A stretch of DNA of 64,000 nucleotides from CAWANF01 sp963783355 (GCA_963783355.1 CAWANF010000014.1:1-64000); one strand, 5' to 3'. Numbered from the stretch's first letter, positions 1-10,882 are shown. A program made the numbers and translations. Notes: generated by a model not told the origin, from the sequence alone.

Positions 1-40
1 CTAAAGACGATGGTTTCGGTGGTAGCTCTATTTTCTCCAT
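1..40 (-). CDS. Possible start of a MORC/MutL-like ATPase of a restriction system (partial, runs off the left edge)
   Basis: An ATG on the minus strand at position 40 opens a frame reading MEKIELPPKPSSL to the window edge. This short N-terminus resembles the start of the HSP90-type (MORC/MutL-like) ATPases that sit beside vsr and Z1-helicase genes in some restriction-modification islands. It starts 37 bases after the vsr stop and points the same way. Only 13 residues are visible, so the family call is inference from the N-terminal pattern and the neighbours. Confidence 0.3.
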   Translation of the reverse strand, partial: MEKIELPPKPSSL

Positions 41-76
41 TAGCGAAACTTTTTATTAGTCTTAATATCTTTATCT

Positions 77-496
77 CTATTTATTTACCCTAATTCTTAT
101 AAGTAATGAAGATAAAGTTTTATCCCGATTATCATTTTTTAATTGGCATTCCCAAACTACAATTACATGCCAACTTTTTTGATAGTTTCTTAATATTTTT
201 CTCATCTCTCTTCCTATTACCTAATAGCTTGTTTTTCCACCATTCGTTTTTGTTTCCGGGATTTTAAAATATCTACAACCTTCATGAACATGCCAAAAGC
301 AGCCATGCACAAATATAACCGAATTATATTTAGGCAAAACCAAATCAGGCTTGCCGGGTAACTTTTTTACATGTAACCGATAACGGAATCCATTTGCGTG
401 CAGAAATTTTCTGACCAGCATCTCGGGCTTGGTATCCTTGCCTTTGATCCGGCTCATGTTATAACTGCGGGTTTCCGGTTCATGAACGTCTGCCAT
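77..496 (-). pseudogene. vsr: Very short patch repair endonuclease Vsr, broken by two compensating 1-base frameshifts
   Basis: Vsr nicks beside T:G mismatches that arise when 5-methylcytosine deaminates at methylated sites. The first 85 codons are a good match: SRIKGKDTKPEMLVR, the catalytic-region GKPDLVLPKY and the VHGCFWHVH zinc/core motif. The frame then breaks in an A-run (plus-strand T5 at 247-251), where one missing A would restore TKNEWWKNK...NRKRDEKN. A second break in a later A6 run needs one base removed to give SWHVIVVWECQL, a textbook Vsr C-terminus, ending at TAG (77-79). The rebuilt protein is about 140 residues, normal for the family. Either the gene is recently dead or these are homopolymer sequencing errors. 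Confidence 0.85.
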
Positions 497-549
497 AGGA
501 AATCAAAATAATCAGAATCAAAAACCTCCCAAATATTTATTTCACCCAT

Positions 550-1524
550 TCACTTCCTCAAACTTACCCGATGCTCATACAAAGCTTCCAATGCCGGATA
601 ATACTGTTCATCATGTGGTAATAATATCTCTTTTCTATCCCGATTCAACATTTCAACAATGTTGTTTTCTTCTTTCTTGAGCCAGCCGGAAAGTTTGATT
701 TTATAGTTGTCATCAATGGTGAACATATAATTATCGAACAACCAGTGATGGGTTCCGCACAGAGCCAAACCGTTGCGGGGATCATCGGTTCCATTTTGCT
801 GCCACGGGATGATGTGGGCACCTTCGATCAGCGATTCATCGTTTTGAGTGACGACCCGGGAACGACATAAAACACAGGTATCTTCATAAATTTTCCGGAT
901 GGCTCGCCGGAATCCTCTGTCTCTGATTTGAACGTGCCCGTCACGATACCGTTTCTCTTGTGTCACCGTATATTTTTCAAAAGGATCGGCCACTTTATTC
1001 ATCAATGTTTCACTGTAATCGTAAGCCAAATGATTCAGTGACGCCAACTCTCGTATCATTTCTGCTGTATCATTATCAAAATAGGTCGAAATGATGAGCT
1101 GCCTGTAATGATCCGTTTGTACCGGATTCGAAATCTGATTGAATAAATTTTGGTCCAGTTCTGCATATTTAACACGATCCATCAGGGAACCAACAGAAGG
1201 CGAATAAGTGAAAATCTTTTGGTTTGGCTTATAAACCAGCTTCCAGAAAGACTCGCTTTGCATGTGATAAAATGGGAGAGCGATGGTGGTAATCCGGTCC
1301 TTCCCCATGACGGCATTCCAATAAGTGAAAAAAGCATCGACCAGGTCCCGGTTTAATTCGACATGCGGACCAGTTATCCATCCGGACTCAATTCCGTCAA
1401 TGATACTCAGCAGCAGAAAGGCTTTGTGGGGGGCACGGCCCCTGGTCCGGCGATCCCAATTATGGGATGTGTCGGAGCGGAGTCCGGTTAGCTCATTCGT
1501 GAAAGGAAGAGACAAATGATTCAT
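550..1524 (-). CDS. HNH endonuclease, putative type II-like restriction enzyme
   Basis: This 324-residue protein has a C-terminal HNH nuclease domain (about residues 215-285). It shows the CVLC zinc-type pair, EGAHIIPW with the catalytic histidine, and NGLALCGTHHWLFD. The N-terminal two thirds has no motif I recognise and probably handles DNA or target recognition. This architecture matches the HNH_2 'putative restriction endonuclease' group. It lies upstream of vsr on the same strand, 53 bases away, so the two were probably co-transcribed. No methyltransferase is visible; if one exists it lies beyond the left edge. Confidence 0.8.
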   Translation of the reverse strand: MNHLSLPFTNELTGLRSDTSHNWDRRTRGRAPHKAFLLLSIIDGIESGWITGPHVELNRDLVDAFFTYWNAVMGKDRITTIALPFYHMQSESFWKLVYKPNQKIFTYSPSVGSLMDRVKYAELDQNLFNQISNPVQTDHYRQLIISTYFDNDTAEMIRELASLNHLAYDYSETLMNKVADPFEKYTVTQEKRYRDGHVQIRDRGFRRAIRKIYEDTCVLCRSRVVTQNDESLIEGAHIIPWQQNGTDDPRNGLALCGTHHWLFDNYMFTIDDNYKIKLSGWLKKEENNIVEMLNRDRKEILLPHDEQYYPALEALYEHRVSLRK

Positions 1525-2092
1525 TTCAATGGAGAATTGGATTGATTGTACACATTTGTCATCGTAATTGTTTTAAGTTAAGTGAAGTTAATTAAAACCG
1601 ACGGATTCTCTAAATGACTTTATTATAAGGTGTTGGTGACGTTCTAAATTGAGAATTAGGTCTCAAAATAACATCACCACCACAGTGTCATCCCTCCGAA
1701 AAACACGTCGGAGCGTAGCCGGCCCCGACCGGGTATCCAATAAAGTAATGGGTTGGCTAGCCAATGCCAGGAAGGCTATCGAATCGTATGGTTAAAACGT
1801 TTATAAACGTAAATAAGGTGTGTAATCTGTAGTCACGTCCTGCTGGATCCTGAATCCAGTTCAGGATGACAACATTGCTGGGTGTTGGTGTCGCTAATAA
1901 ATATTAATCAGGTTTACAAACACCACTCACCATCCCTTGAAAACAAAAAAAATTCCATCTCCCACCTGTTTTTTTGATTTTTTGAGGTGCTATATTTGCC
2001 ATCTGTTATATTTTAATTTATGCTTACTATGTAACAACCGGGTTCCGCTGTAGAAACATTCAAAAGCTCGATTAATCACAATATCCGTACTT
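1525..2092. other. Intergenic region with a dispersed palindromic repeat
   Basis: No gene is supported here. Position 1847-1867 holds a perfect 8-bp inverted repeat, ATCCTGAA-TCCAG-TTCAGGAT, within a 'ctggatcctgaatccagttc' word that resembles dispersed repeats in many environmental genomes. The last 150 bases must carry the scpB promoter, but I see no clear boxes. Confidence 0.5.
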
Positions 2093-2758
2093 ATGAAATT
2101 TCATGACGACATGTTCGACGGAGTGACTATTCACTCAATTGTAGAGGCGCTGGTTTTTGCCAGCCCGGTGCCGGTGAGCCTGGAAGATATTCAGCATATC
2201 CTTATCGAAACCGATGAAATCCTGGAACTGCAGCCTGCCGACATTGCCAATATCATCGATGACCTCAACGAAGAATATGAAAATGCCGGACGTGCGTTCA
2301 GCATCCAGTACATCGCCGGCGGATACACGTTTTCGACCGATCAGCGCTATCACAAGTGGCTGCAGAAGTTTCAACACGAAAATATCTCGCGCCGGGTCAC
2401 GCCTTCGGCCCTGGAAGCTCTGGCTATCATCGCGTACAAGCAGCCGATCACCAAGCCGGAAGTGGATCACATCCGCGGGGTCGATTCGGGTTATATCGTG
2501 CGCCAGCTGCTGGAAAAGGATTTGGTGGAAGTCGCCGGCAGAGCCGATCGCCCGGGACGTCCATTGCTGTATAAGACAACAAAAAATTTTCTAAAACATT
2601 TTGGCATCAACTCGGTTGAAGAGTTACCCAAACCGCGTGAAATAAATGAGATTCTCCAGGATGATGATATGTCGGAACACCGCCAGATTATGCTCGAACT
2701 AAAGGCGGAATTATCGCAGTTGCATAATGAGCAGGAAGATGAAGAAAAAGAAGATTGA
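2093..2758 (+). CDS. scpB: Segregation and condensation protein B
   Basis: ScpB joins ScpA and SMC in the bacterial condensin that organises and segregates the chromosome. The 221-residue product has two winged-helix domains: IVEALVFASPVPVSLEDI at the start, then RRVTPSALEALAIIAYKQPITKPEVDHIRG, the family signature. GRADRPGRPLLYKTT follows. An acidic tail (EQEDEEKED) ends the protein. The partner scpA is not adjacent in this window. rluB follows after 15 bases, the scpB-rluB pairing seen in many bacteria. Confidence 0.93.
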   Translation: MKFHDDMFDGVTIHSIVEALVFASPVPVSLEDIQHILIETDEILELQPADIANIIDDLNEEYENAGRAFSIQYIAGGYTFSTDQRYHKWLQKFQHENISRRVTPSALEALAIIAYKQPITKPEVDHIRGVDSGYIVRQLLEKDLVEVAGRADRPGRPLLYKTTKNFLKHFGINSVEELPKPREINEILQDDDMSEHRQIMLELKAELSQLHNEQEDEEKED

Positions 2759-2773
2759 TTACCTAATTATCCA

Positions 2774-3656
2774 ATGAAAAAAAACAATTCGAAATATTCG
2801 GCAAACCGGTATTCCAAAGCATCGAAATCGGACGAACCCGACAAAGGAAATGAAAAACCGAAGCGGCGAAGGAAAGTGAAAAGAGCGCCGTATGTGGCTA
2901 AACCACGGGAAAAAGAAGATTCCATGCGACTGAATAAATACATCGCCCATTCGGGTATTTGTTCCAGGCGCGAGGCCGACACGATGATTTCCGATGGGAA
3001 AGTCAGTATCAACGGATCGGTTGTAACGGAGCTCGGCACAACAGTTAACATAGGCGATTTGGTGGAGGTGAATGGCCAGAAGGTGTATCCCGAGCCCTAT
3101 GTCTATATCCTGATTTATAAGCCGCGTGATACCATTACGACCACAAGTGACGAGAAAGGCCGGAAAACGGTGATGGATTTAGTGGAACGGGCCACCGGAA
3201 AACGAGTTTACCCGGTCGGACGGCTGGATAGAAATACGACCGGTATTTTATTGCTTACTAACGACGGGGAACTGGCCAACCGGTTGATGCATCCGAGCTA
3301 TAAAATTGGCAAAATCTATGAGGCGGAATGTGATCGGGCGATCAGTGATGAGGAGTTGTCAAAGCTGAAGAAGGGTATTGAGCTCGAAGACGGGTTTGCC
3401 AAGGCGTATTTTGTGAATCGTGATCCGGTGAATACGAACATCGTGACTTCTGGGTGTTCATGAAGGAAGATATCATTTGGTCAGAAGAATGATTGAATCA
3501 TTAGAGGCAAATGTCGTAAAATTGAAAAGAGTGAAGTACGCCGGCTTGACACTGAAAGGCCTGCGGCAGGGACGTTGGCGGTATCTCACTCCCGATGAAG
3601 TGAATGATTTGCGAACCCTGGTGAAATTGAAAGAGTTAAAAATTATTAAAAAGTGA
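2774..3656 (+). pseudogene. rluB: 23S rRNA pseudouridine synthase RluB family, interrupted by a 1-base frameshift
   Basis: The enzyme isomerises a uridine in 23S rRNA helix 80/93. A basic N-terminal extension (residues 1-45) precedes an S4 RNA-binding domain (MRLNKYIAHSGICSRREAD). The catalytic domain follows, with VYPVGRLDRNTTGILLLTNDGEL holding the catalytic Asp. The frame ends early at 3463 after NIVTSGCS. Removing one T of the TT at 3448-3449 restores VTLGVHEGRYHLVRRMIE, the conserved family C-terminal motif, and reads on to TGA at 3654-3656. The rebuilt length of 293 residues is normal. A sequencing error is as likely as true loss. Confidence 0.87.
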
Positions 3657-3657
3657 G

Positions 3658-4527
3658 ATGAGTAAGTTTGTAATAAAAAAAGAAACCGGCTCCATTCCTT
3701 CCAGTGAGGGATTGCCCATTTTTTACGATTTATATACTCCTGCTGTCAACGGTTATGCCATTCCCGTGGTCATTTTTTTGCACGGTTTCAAAGGATTTAA
3801 AGACTGGGGGCCGTTCCCGGATGCCTGTTTCGAGATAGCGGAAAATGGCTACGCTGTAGTGAGTTTTAATTTGTCTTTGAGTGGTATAGGCTCTAATCCC
3901 ACAGAATTTGATCGCCTCGATCTGTTTGCACGGGATACGCTTACACAGGACCAGAATGACATTAAATCGGTAATTAACGCGCTTCGTTCAAGAGAAATTT
4001 CATCCGGACAGGTGGATTTCGATCTGAGCCGTATCGGCCTTATCGGACATTCCCGCGGCGGACATACGGCCGTGGTTGCAGCTGCTAATTACGAAGAAAT
4101 CAATTGCCTGGTGACGTGGTCGGCCGTAGCTAATTACATCGATTTTTGGTCCGATGAGATGGTGAACGACTGGAAGACCAAAGGATATACGGATATTCTT
4201 AATTCCCGGACTAACCAGCTGATGCGTGTCGATAAAATTGTATACGAAGACGCCATTGAAAATGCCGACAAGCTGATGGCTTTGAAACGGGTGAAAGAAT
4301 TGCATATCCCGGTTTGTTTTATCCATGGGAAAACGGATGAGGCTGTTCCCTATCAGAATGCCGATTTGTTGTACGAAAACTGCCCGAGTTTCGAGAAAAG
4401 ACGCATTATTATTCCCAATGCCGGACATACGTATGGCGGTGTTCATCCTTTTGAGGCCGACGAACTGCCGGAGACGTTTAATGAACTTTTGTCGTCAACG
4501 TTGAACTGGTTCGATGCCAATTTGTGA
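3658..4527 (+). CDS. Alpha/beta hydrolase, dienelactone hydrolase-like
   Basis: A 289-residue cytoplasmic hydrolase with no signal peptide. It has the oxyanion-hole segment FLHGFKGFKDW, the nucleophile elbow GHSRGG (about residue 131), an acid residue in HGKTDEAVP and the catalytic histidine in NAGHTYGG. The order fits a serine hydrolase of the dienelactone-hydrolase/peptidase-S9 type; the substrate cannot be told. The ATG starts one base after the rebuilt rluB stop, so it may be translated with rluB. Confidence 0.82.
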   Translation: MSKFVIKKETGSIPSSEGLPIFYDLYTPAVNGYAIPVVIFLHGFKGFKDWGPFPDACFEIAENGYAVVSFNLSLSGIGSNPTEFDRLDLFARDTLTQDQNDIKSVINALRSREISSGQVDFDLSRIGLIGHSRGGHTAVVAAANYEEINCLVTWSAVANYIDFWSDEMVNDWKTKGYTDILNSRTNQLMRVDKIVYEDAIENADKLMALKRVKELHIPVCFIHGKTDEAVPYQNADLLYENCPSFEKRRIIIPNAGHTYGGVHPFEADELPETFNELLSSTLNWFDANL

Positions 4528-4606
4528 ATAAAATTTATTCGGATTATTGGAAATCATGCCTGAAATTCCATAATTACTGAGAACTGACATTTTTTAATAT
4601 TATCGT

Positions 4607-5821
4607 TTGGGGATTATTATAAGGAAGACCGGTTTTAAATATCATGTGCTTAAAAAGGCAGCTCTGTTGTTGATCGTATTAGCGCCGGCTATTGCTTTGT
4701 CTTCAAAAGTGCAGGCACAAAATGATTCGCAACTTGTAACAGATACGGCATTTATAAAGACAGCCCGGGTTGCCATTGATTCGCTCTACGATCTGAATTA
4801 CGCGGCATCGGAAAAATTACTGGAGCCCTGGCAAAGGCGATATCCGAAGAGTCCGGTTTGGGAGTTTTGGAGGGGGCTTGAAATATGGTGGAAGATACTG
4901 CCTGATTTGTCCTATCGAGGGTATGATAAAGAAGCATATTATTATTTTTCCAAAGCGGATTATATCTGTTCCAAAATATTAAGCAGCGACAGTAACAACC
5001 TGGACGCCCTCGTTATTAAAGCGGCTAGTAACGCCTTCATGGCGCGTCTTCATGCAAATCGCGAGGACTGGTTTAAAAGTTTTCAGTATGGAAGTAAAGC
5101 CTATGACGCACTGGAAATCATAAAAAAGATCGATCCCACTTTGCCGGATGTTCAGTTTGGCCTCGGTATTTATAATTACTACAGTTATTACATTCCGGAG
5201 GCCTATCCCTTCCTGAAGAAATTTTCCTGGATTTTACCGGCGGGAAACCGGGAAAAAGGATTGCGGATGCTGAGTATTGCCGCTGACAGCAGTGTATTTG
5301 TTCAGCCGGAAGCGATTTATTTCCTTGCGAAGATATTCGTAACCGGTGAAAATAATGTTCCCGAGTCCATGCATTATTTTCGAATATTGATTAACCGCTA
5401 TCCGAACAATACGTTTTACAAAAGGATCATGGCTGAAGCCTATTACCGCGGCGAGGATTACATGGGTGGACTCTCCTTCATACGGCGGCAAATGCGGGAA
5501 GAAGAGAAACGTGATGATCCCTATAAAAAAGTTTTTTACGAGGAGATGAACACGATTAAGGGGCTAATTTTCTATCAAAATCACCAGCCCACATCAGCTA
5601 TTACGGCATTCAGCAAAGCGCAGAGTTTCAGCAAAGAATGTCCGGGTGGAACCAAAAGGGACTTTTACCTGATGTCCGGTTATTATCTGGGGATGATATA
5701 TAAATCACTGAAAGAAGACGGGAAAGCCCGGGAGTACTTAAGCGTGGTAAGTAAATCGTCTTCGGATTCGAAATATGTGAAGCTCGCCCGCAAAGGCCTG
5801 GACAGTTTGGACGAGAAGTGA
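4607..5821 (+). CDS. Exported TPR-repeat protein of unknown function
   Basis: A protein of about 404 residues with a hydrophobic signal sequence (KKAALLLIVLAPAIAL...VQAQ), followed by alpha-helical repeats that look like tetratricopeptides, for example AIYFLAKIFVTGENNVPESMHYFRIL and the late GYYLGMIYKSLKEDGKAREYL. It is probably periplasmic or lipid-facing and acts in protein interaction. There is no ATG: the choices are TTG at 4607 or GTG at 4646, and the GTG places the signal peptide directly at the start. No enzymatic motif is seen. Confidence 0.7.
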   Translation: MGIIIRKTGFKYHVLKKAALLLIVLAPAIALSSKVQAQNDSQLVTDTAFIKTARVAIDSLYDLNYAASEKLLEPWQRRYPKSPVWEFWRGLEIWWKILPDLSYRGYDKEAYYYFSKADYICSKILSSDSNNLDALVIKAASNAFMARLHANREDWFKSFQYGSKAYDALEIIKKIDPTLPDVQFGLGIYNYYSYYIPEAYPFLKKFSWILPAGNREKGLRMLSIAADSSVFVQPEAIYFLAKIFVTGENNVPESMHYFRILINRYPNNTFYKRIMAEAYYRGEDYMGGLSFIRRQMREEEKRDDPYKKVFYEEMNTIKGLIFYQNHQPTSAITAFSKAQSFSKECPGGTKRDFYLMSGYYLGMIYKSLKEDGKAREYLSVVSKSSSDSKYVKLARKGLDSLDEK

Positions 5822-5833
5822 AGCATTAGTAGT

Positions 5834-5854
5834 GAGATATGAGATATGAGATAT
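5834..5854. repeat. Heptamer microsatellite, (GAGATAT)x3
   Basis: Three perfect tandem copies of a 7-base unit lie just downstream of the TPR gene. Confidence 0.9.
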
Positions 5855-5860
5855 GAAGAT

Positions 5861-5895
5861 GAGTGTTGAGTGTTGAGTGTTGAGTGTTGAGTGTT
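5861..5895. repeat. Heptamer microsatellite, (GAGTGTT)x5
   Basis: Five perfect tandem 7-base copies start six bases after the GAGATAT array. The two arrays share length and a GAG start. Confidence 0.9.
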
Positions 5896-6841
<946 letters not shown>

Positions 6842-7552
6842 ATGGATCTGTTTTCCCCGGAATGGCCTGAAGTCAGTTTTCGAAAGAACAAGCGACAGAA
6901 ATATATACGTATCCGGGTTCATCCCGATCGCATCACTGTTTCAGCACCTCATCGCTGTAATAAAAGAGAAATGGTACGTTTCCTGGATGAGAAGCGGGAG
7001 TGGATTGACGAAACACTGGAAAAGATGCAGGCTCATAAGAATGAGCTTGCCCGGATCGAAAAGCGGAATGAGGGAAATATCCTGCTGCGGGGAAATTGGG
7101 TGCCGGTTGTCTATAACATGAACGGCGGTTCGAGATGGAAAATGTACGAGGAGGACGGTAATGTCGTGTGTTTGTATCCCGTGGATGCTGATCCCAAGTT
7201 GCCAACTGAATTGGTACAAAAATTTTATCGAAAATGTGCCGAAAATGATCTTCGGAAACGTCTGGCCGAAATATCTGAAGGTTTGCCATTCAAATATGAA
7301 CGGGTTTTCATTCGCTCGCAAAAGACAAAATGGGGAACCTGTTCATCGAAAGGGAATTTGTCGTTTAACTGGAGACTGATAAAATGCCCGGTTTGGATCT
7401 GGGACTATCTCTTCATCCATGAATTGTGTCATACGGTGCACATGAATCACAGCAAGGCCTACTGGAAGCTGGTTGGCGAATATTTTCCCCGTTATAAAGA
7501 AGCCCGTGTATGGATTCGAAAAAATGGTTCACTCATCTTTCGCGATCCGTGA
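6842..7552 (+). CDS. YgjP-like zinc metallopeptidase domain protein (DUF45/COG1451)
   Basis: A 236-residue protein of the SprT/YgjP-type metallopeptidase family. The C-terminal half has the family core: SQKTKWGTCSSKGNLSFNWRL, then the zinc motif HELCH (a variant HExxH), then HSKAYWKL with the third ligand histidine. The N-terminal half (KYIRIRVHPDRITVSAPHRC) is the usual beta-rich lead-in. It has no signal peptide and is probably cytoplasmic. The gene stands alone between repeat-rich spacers; its cellular role is not known for the family. Confidence 0.8.
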   Translation: MDLFSPEWPEVSFRKNKRQKYIRIRVHPDRITVSAPHRCNKREMVRFLDEKREWIDETLEKMQAHKNELARIEKRNEGNILLRGNWVPVVYNMNGGSRWKMYEEDGNVVCLYPVDADPKLPTELVQKFYRKCAENDLRKRLAEISEGLPFKYERVFIRSQKTKWGTCSSKGNLSFNWRLIKCPVWIWDYLFIHELCHTVHMNHSKAYWKLVGEYFPRYKEARVWIRKNGSLIFRDP

Positions 7553-7651
7553 CGTTTATAAATCAGGAAACCAGCAATTTGTATTGATGGGCATGATTTT
7601 CCTTCTATCTTGTTAAAACCGAATGTTCTAACGTCTTAAATCTATTCCCCT

Positions 7652-8074
7652 ATGCCTCCAGTTAGCAGATGGTTTATAAAAACAGGAATTATTTATTTGT
7701 TAATCTCCCTGTTGATGGGTATCGGGTTATCGTGGCCGGGATCAACTCCATTAGCGGCATGGCTGACATCACTTTTTCCCACGTTTTATCATGTTCTGGT
7801 TGTCGGATGGATTACGCAGCTCATTTTTGGAGTGGCCTACTGGATGTTTCCCCGGTATTCCAAAGAGCAGCCCAGGGGAAATGAGACGATTGGCTGGATT
7901 ACCTATGCTTTCATTAACATCGGTCTGCTTCTTCGTTTGTTTCTTGAACCTGTCTTAAGTCGTCATAATGGGGCCTGGATTGAAACCGGACTTGTGCTTT
8001 CCGCAGTTCTTCAGTGGCTGGCCGCGGTTTTATTTGTCACCAATACCTGGAAAAGGGTTAAAGGACGGGGTTGA
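7652..8074 (+). CDS. Small four-helix membrane protein related to cbb3-oxidase subunit I/NnrS
   Basis: A 140-residue integral membrane protein with four hydrophobic segments. The second helix region has HVLVVGWITQLIFGVAYWMFPR, the histidine plus G-W-x-x-Q-x-x-x-G-V-A-Y-W pattern seen in haem-binding helices of cbb3 oxidase subunit I and NnrS-like proteins. It is far too short for a full oxidase. A paralogue follows after three bases, so the pair may form a dimeric haem protein. The haem-binding role is inference. Confidence 0.6.
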   Translation: MPPVSRWFIKTGIIYLLISLLMGIGLSWPGSTPLAAWLTSLFPTFYHVLVVGWITQLIFGVAYWMFPRYSKEQPRGNETIGWITYAFINIGLLLRLFLEPVLSRHNGAWIETGLVLSAVLQWLAAVLFVTNTWKRVKGRG

Positions 8075-8077
8075 ACA

Positions 8078-8494
8078 ATGCCAAAATATGCGGTCTGGCT
8101 TATTCGGATATCTTATGTTTATTTAATTCTCGGTTTTACACTGGGAGCTTTACTTCTGATCAATAAAGCGACCGGCTTTTACCCGGAAATCTGGTTGCTG
8201 CTTCCGGCACATATTGAAATTGTATTGTTTGGCTGGATCATGCAGCTGGTGATGGGCGTGGCTTACTGGAGTTTTCCCCGATTTTTCACGCAGCCGGCCC
8301 GGGGTAATCCAATAGGAACTCTTATTTCCATCATTTCTCTGAATATCGGAATCTGGATCGTAATTACCGGGAAAATCCTCATCGTGAATCCGTGGCTTCC
8401 CTTCGCCGGCAGGATAATCGAGACGCTCAGTATTATTGCTTTCTTTGCCGTACTGTGGTTGAGGATAATATCGCCCCAGAAAACACATTCCTGA
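8078..8494 (+). CDS. Second small four-helix membrane protein, paralogue of the previous gene
   Basis: A 138-residue protein aligning with its upstream neighbour over its length: HIEIVLFGWIMQLVMGVAYW followed by SFPRFFTQPARGNPIG. It has four hydrophobic helices, with a conserved histidine at the start of the second. The tandem arrangement and tight spacing suggest one transcript and a heteromeric complex. As with its twin, cbb3/NnrS-like haem binding is inferred from the motif only. Confidence 0.6.
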   Translation: MPKYAVWLIRISYVYLILGFTLGALLLINKATGFYPEIWLLLPAHIEIVLFGWIMQLVMGVAYWSFPRFFTQPARGNPIGTLISIISLNIGIWIVITGKILIVNPWLPFAGRIIETLSIIAFFAVLWLRIISPQKTHS

Positions 8495-8754
8495 GATAGA
8501 ACGCGCCTGCCTGCCGCGGCAGGGAACGCACGGAAATGGCGAATTTTCGCGGATGGAGGGATTATTTGTGAGATTATCCGTAGCCCTTCACGGTTCGACT
8601 CCACTCACCACGATTGTTTCAGTGATCAGTAATCAGTTAACAGTGAACAGAAATGATCGTCAGCAATTTAACTTAACACTTAACACTTAACACTTAACAC
8701 TAATAATTACTCCGCGAAAATCCGTGCAGTCTGTGTAATCAGCGTTCTATTCCT
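8495..8754. other. Intergenic region with dispersed repeat words
   Basis: No gene. Around 8590 is a 'ttcgactccactca' word related to the motifs at 5939 and 6481. Around 8620-8652 is a 33-base stretch that is nearly the reverse complement of 6437-6469. A (CACTTAA)-type heptamer array lies at about 8672-8700, followed by a 'gaaaatccgtgcagtctgtg' word. Confidence 0.6.
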
Positions 8755-10882
8755 TCACTCATTATAGAATTTTTTGCCGTTTTTGGCATAATCGTTTAAC
8801 AGCGGCGCGGGACTAAATCGCGCACCGAACTGTTCCTGCAACGTCTCTAATTTTCGCAGCAATTCATTCACTCCATAATGGTCGATGTATCTGAACGGCC
8901 CGCCGAGGAAGGGCGGGAAGCCAAGGCCCATAATAGCTCCGAGATCGCCATCCTGCGGACGGTTCAAAATGCCTTCCTGCAGACAATAAACCGCTTCATT
9001 CACCATAACCAGGCTGATGCGATCCTGTATTTGCCGGTAATCAACTTTCCTTCGATCATTTCCGCCGAAGAAAGCGTATACCTCTTTATTGACTTCTTTC
9101 CGTTTCTTCTTGCTGCCGGTGTAGTTATAGAATCCTTTTTGATTTTTCTTGCCCTTGAAACCGGCATTCAACAGTTTGATTGGCTGCGTCCGAACCTTTG
9201 ATTCCGCGTTTTTCGAATATGCCCGACAAGACTTCCGTCACATGTGCCCCGACATCAATCCCAACCTCATCCATTAATTTAATCGGTCCGACCGGGAACC
9301 CGAATTTTTTCATGGCCCGGTCAATGTCTTCTATAGCTGCTTTTTCTTCCAGCAATGTTACGGCCTCATTGATATAGGGAGCCAGGATGCGTGTGGTGTA
9401 AAATCCGGGGCCATCGTTGACTACGATAACGGTTTTTCCCTGTTTCAGCCCGATATCGTAAGCGGTGGCTACAGCCCGTTCCGTTGAAGATTTTGTACGG
9501 ATGATCTCCAGCAACGGCATCTTGGGAACCGGCGAGAAATAATGCATACCCACGATATTCTCCGGGTGTTTGGCACTGGACGCAATACTGGAAATGGGCA
9601 GCGAAGACGTATTGGATGCGAAAATACAATCGTTAGAAACGACTTTTTCAACTTCTGCCAATACCTCCTGTTTGATCTTCAAATCTTCAAAAACGGCTTC
9701 AATTATGAGATCGGCGTGTTTCAAATCATCATAGCTTTGGGCAGCGCTTATTTTGCTGAATGTTTGATCGCGCTGAAACGAGCTGATAATGTGTTTCCTG
9801 GATTTGTAATTGAGATCGTTCCAGATGGCTTTGAGTCCGGCCCCGGCAGCCTCTAAATCACGGTCTTTAATAACGACGTTCTTTTTCGCACTGTCGATGC
9901 TTACTTCAGCGATACCCGAACCCATCAAACCGGCGCCCAGCACACCCATTTTATTCACTTCAGAAACCTGGTCGTCATACGGATTCTTTTTTGCTTTCTG
10001 CATGGCGAAGAACAGGTTGATCAGTTCTTTCGCTTCCTTTGAAAAGACCAGATCGGTGAAGTGGCGCAGTTCTTTTTCACGTCCTTTTTCAAAACCATTT
10101 TCCACGCCGGTTTGTACACAATCGAGGATTTTCAGAGGCGCAGGATAATTGCCCTGGGTCTTCTTCAACACCGATTCTTTTGCCTTGGAATAGATGATCT
10201 TGCGGCCAACCGGGTTCTTTTCAAGGATTTTATCCATCAGGCTCAGGGGATTACTCTTCGGTTTGAGTTTCCCTGAGGCAAGGTTTTCGGCAATTTGAAG
10301 AGCCGCATCGAGCAGGGCGTCTTTGTGAATAAGCTCGTCTACCAGTCCCATTCGTTTTGCAGGTATCGGGTAAATGTTCCGCCCGGTGAGCATCATATCC
10401 AGGGCTTTTTGCAGTCCGACTAATTTTGGCAGACGTTGGGTTCCCCCGCCGCCCGGTAGCAGACCAAGCTGAACTTCGGGAAGAGCGAATTTCGTCTTAG
10501 GATGATCCGTAGCAATTCGGTAATGAGCAGCCATCGCCACTTCGAGCCCGCCGCCCAGTGCGGCACCGTGAATGGCAGCTATCACGGGTTTCCGGAATGA
10601 AGCAATTTGGTTCAGGATGATATTCCCTTCCCGGTTGAACGCTTCCACATCTTCCGGTTTTTCCATGGTCTTCAGCATTTCCAGGTCGGCTCCGGCAATA
10701 AACGTGTCCTCTTTACGGCTTATCAGGATTACCGATTTAATAGCTTTATCCTGTTCCAATTCAGTCAATTTGCCTTTAAACTCATCAACCAGAAGGTTAT
10801 TCAGCGTGTTAACCTTTTCTCCGGGCTGATCCAGCCAGACGATGGCTGTAGATTGTTGTCGCTCAATGGTCAAGTAGCTCAT
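8755..10882 (-). pseudogene. fadJ: Fatty-acid oxidation multifunctional protein FadJ/FadB (enoyl-CoA hydratase plus 3-hydroxyacyl-CoA dehydrogenase), frameshifted
   Basis: The enzyme hydrates enoyl-CoA and oxidises 3-hydroxyacyl-CoA in beta-oxidation. The N-terminal crotonase domain has IAGADLEMLK and the oxyanion segment AAIHGAALGGGLE (about residues 95-115). The dehydrogenase half has the NAD-binding GVLGAGLMGSGIA (about 315), and SNTSSLPIS and GMHYFSPVPKMPLLE. The frame breaks near 9180: removing one of two T's (plus strand 9180-9181) joins it to KLLNAGFKGKKNQKGFYNY, the conserved C-terminal continuation, ending at 8755. The rebuilt 708 residues are normal length. It lies 24 bases after fadI in the same operon. 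An assembly error is plausible. Confidence 0.9.
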
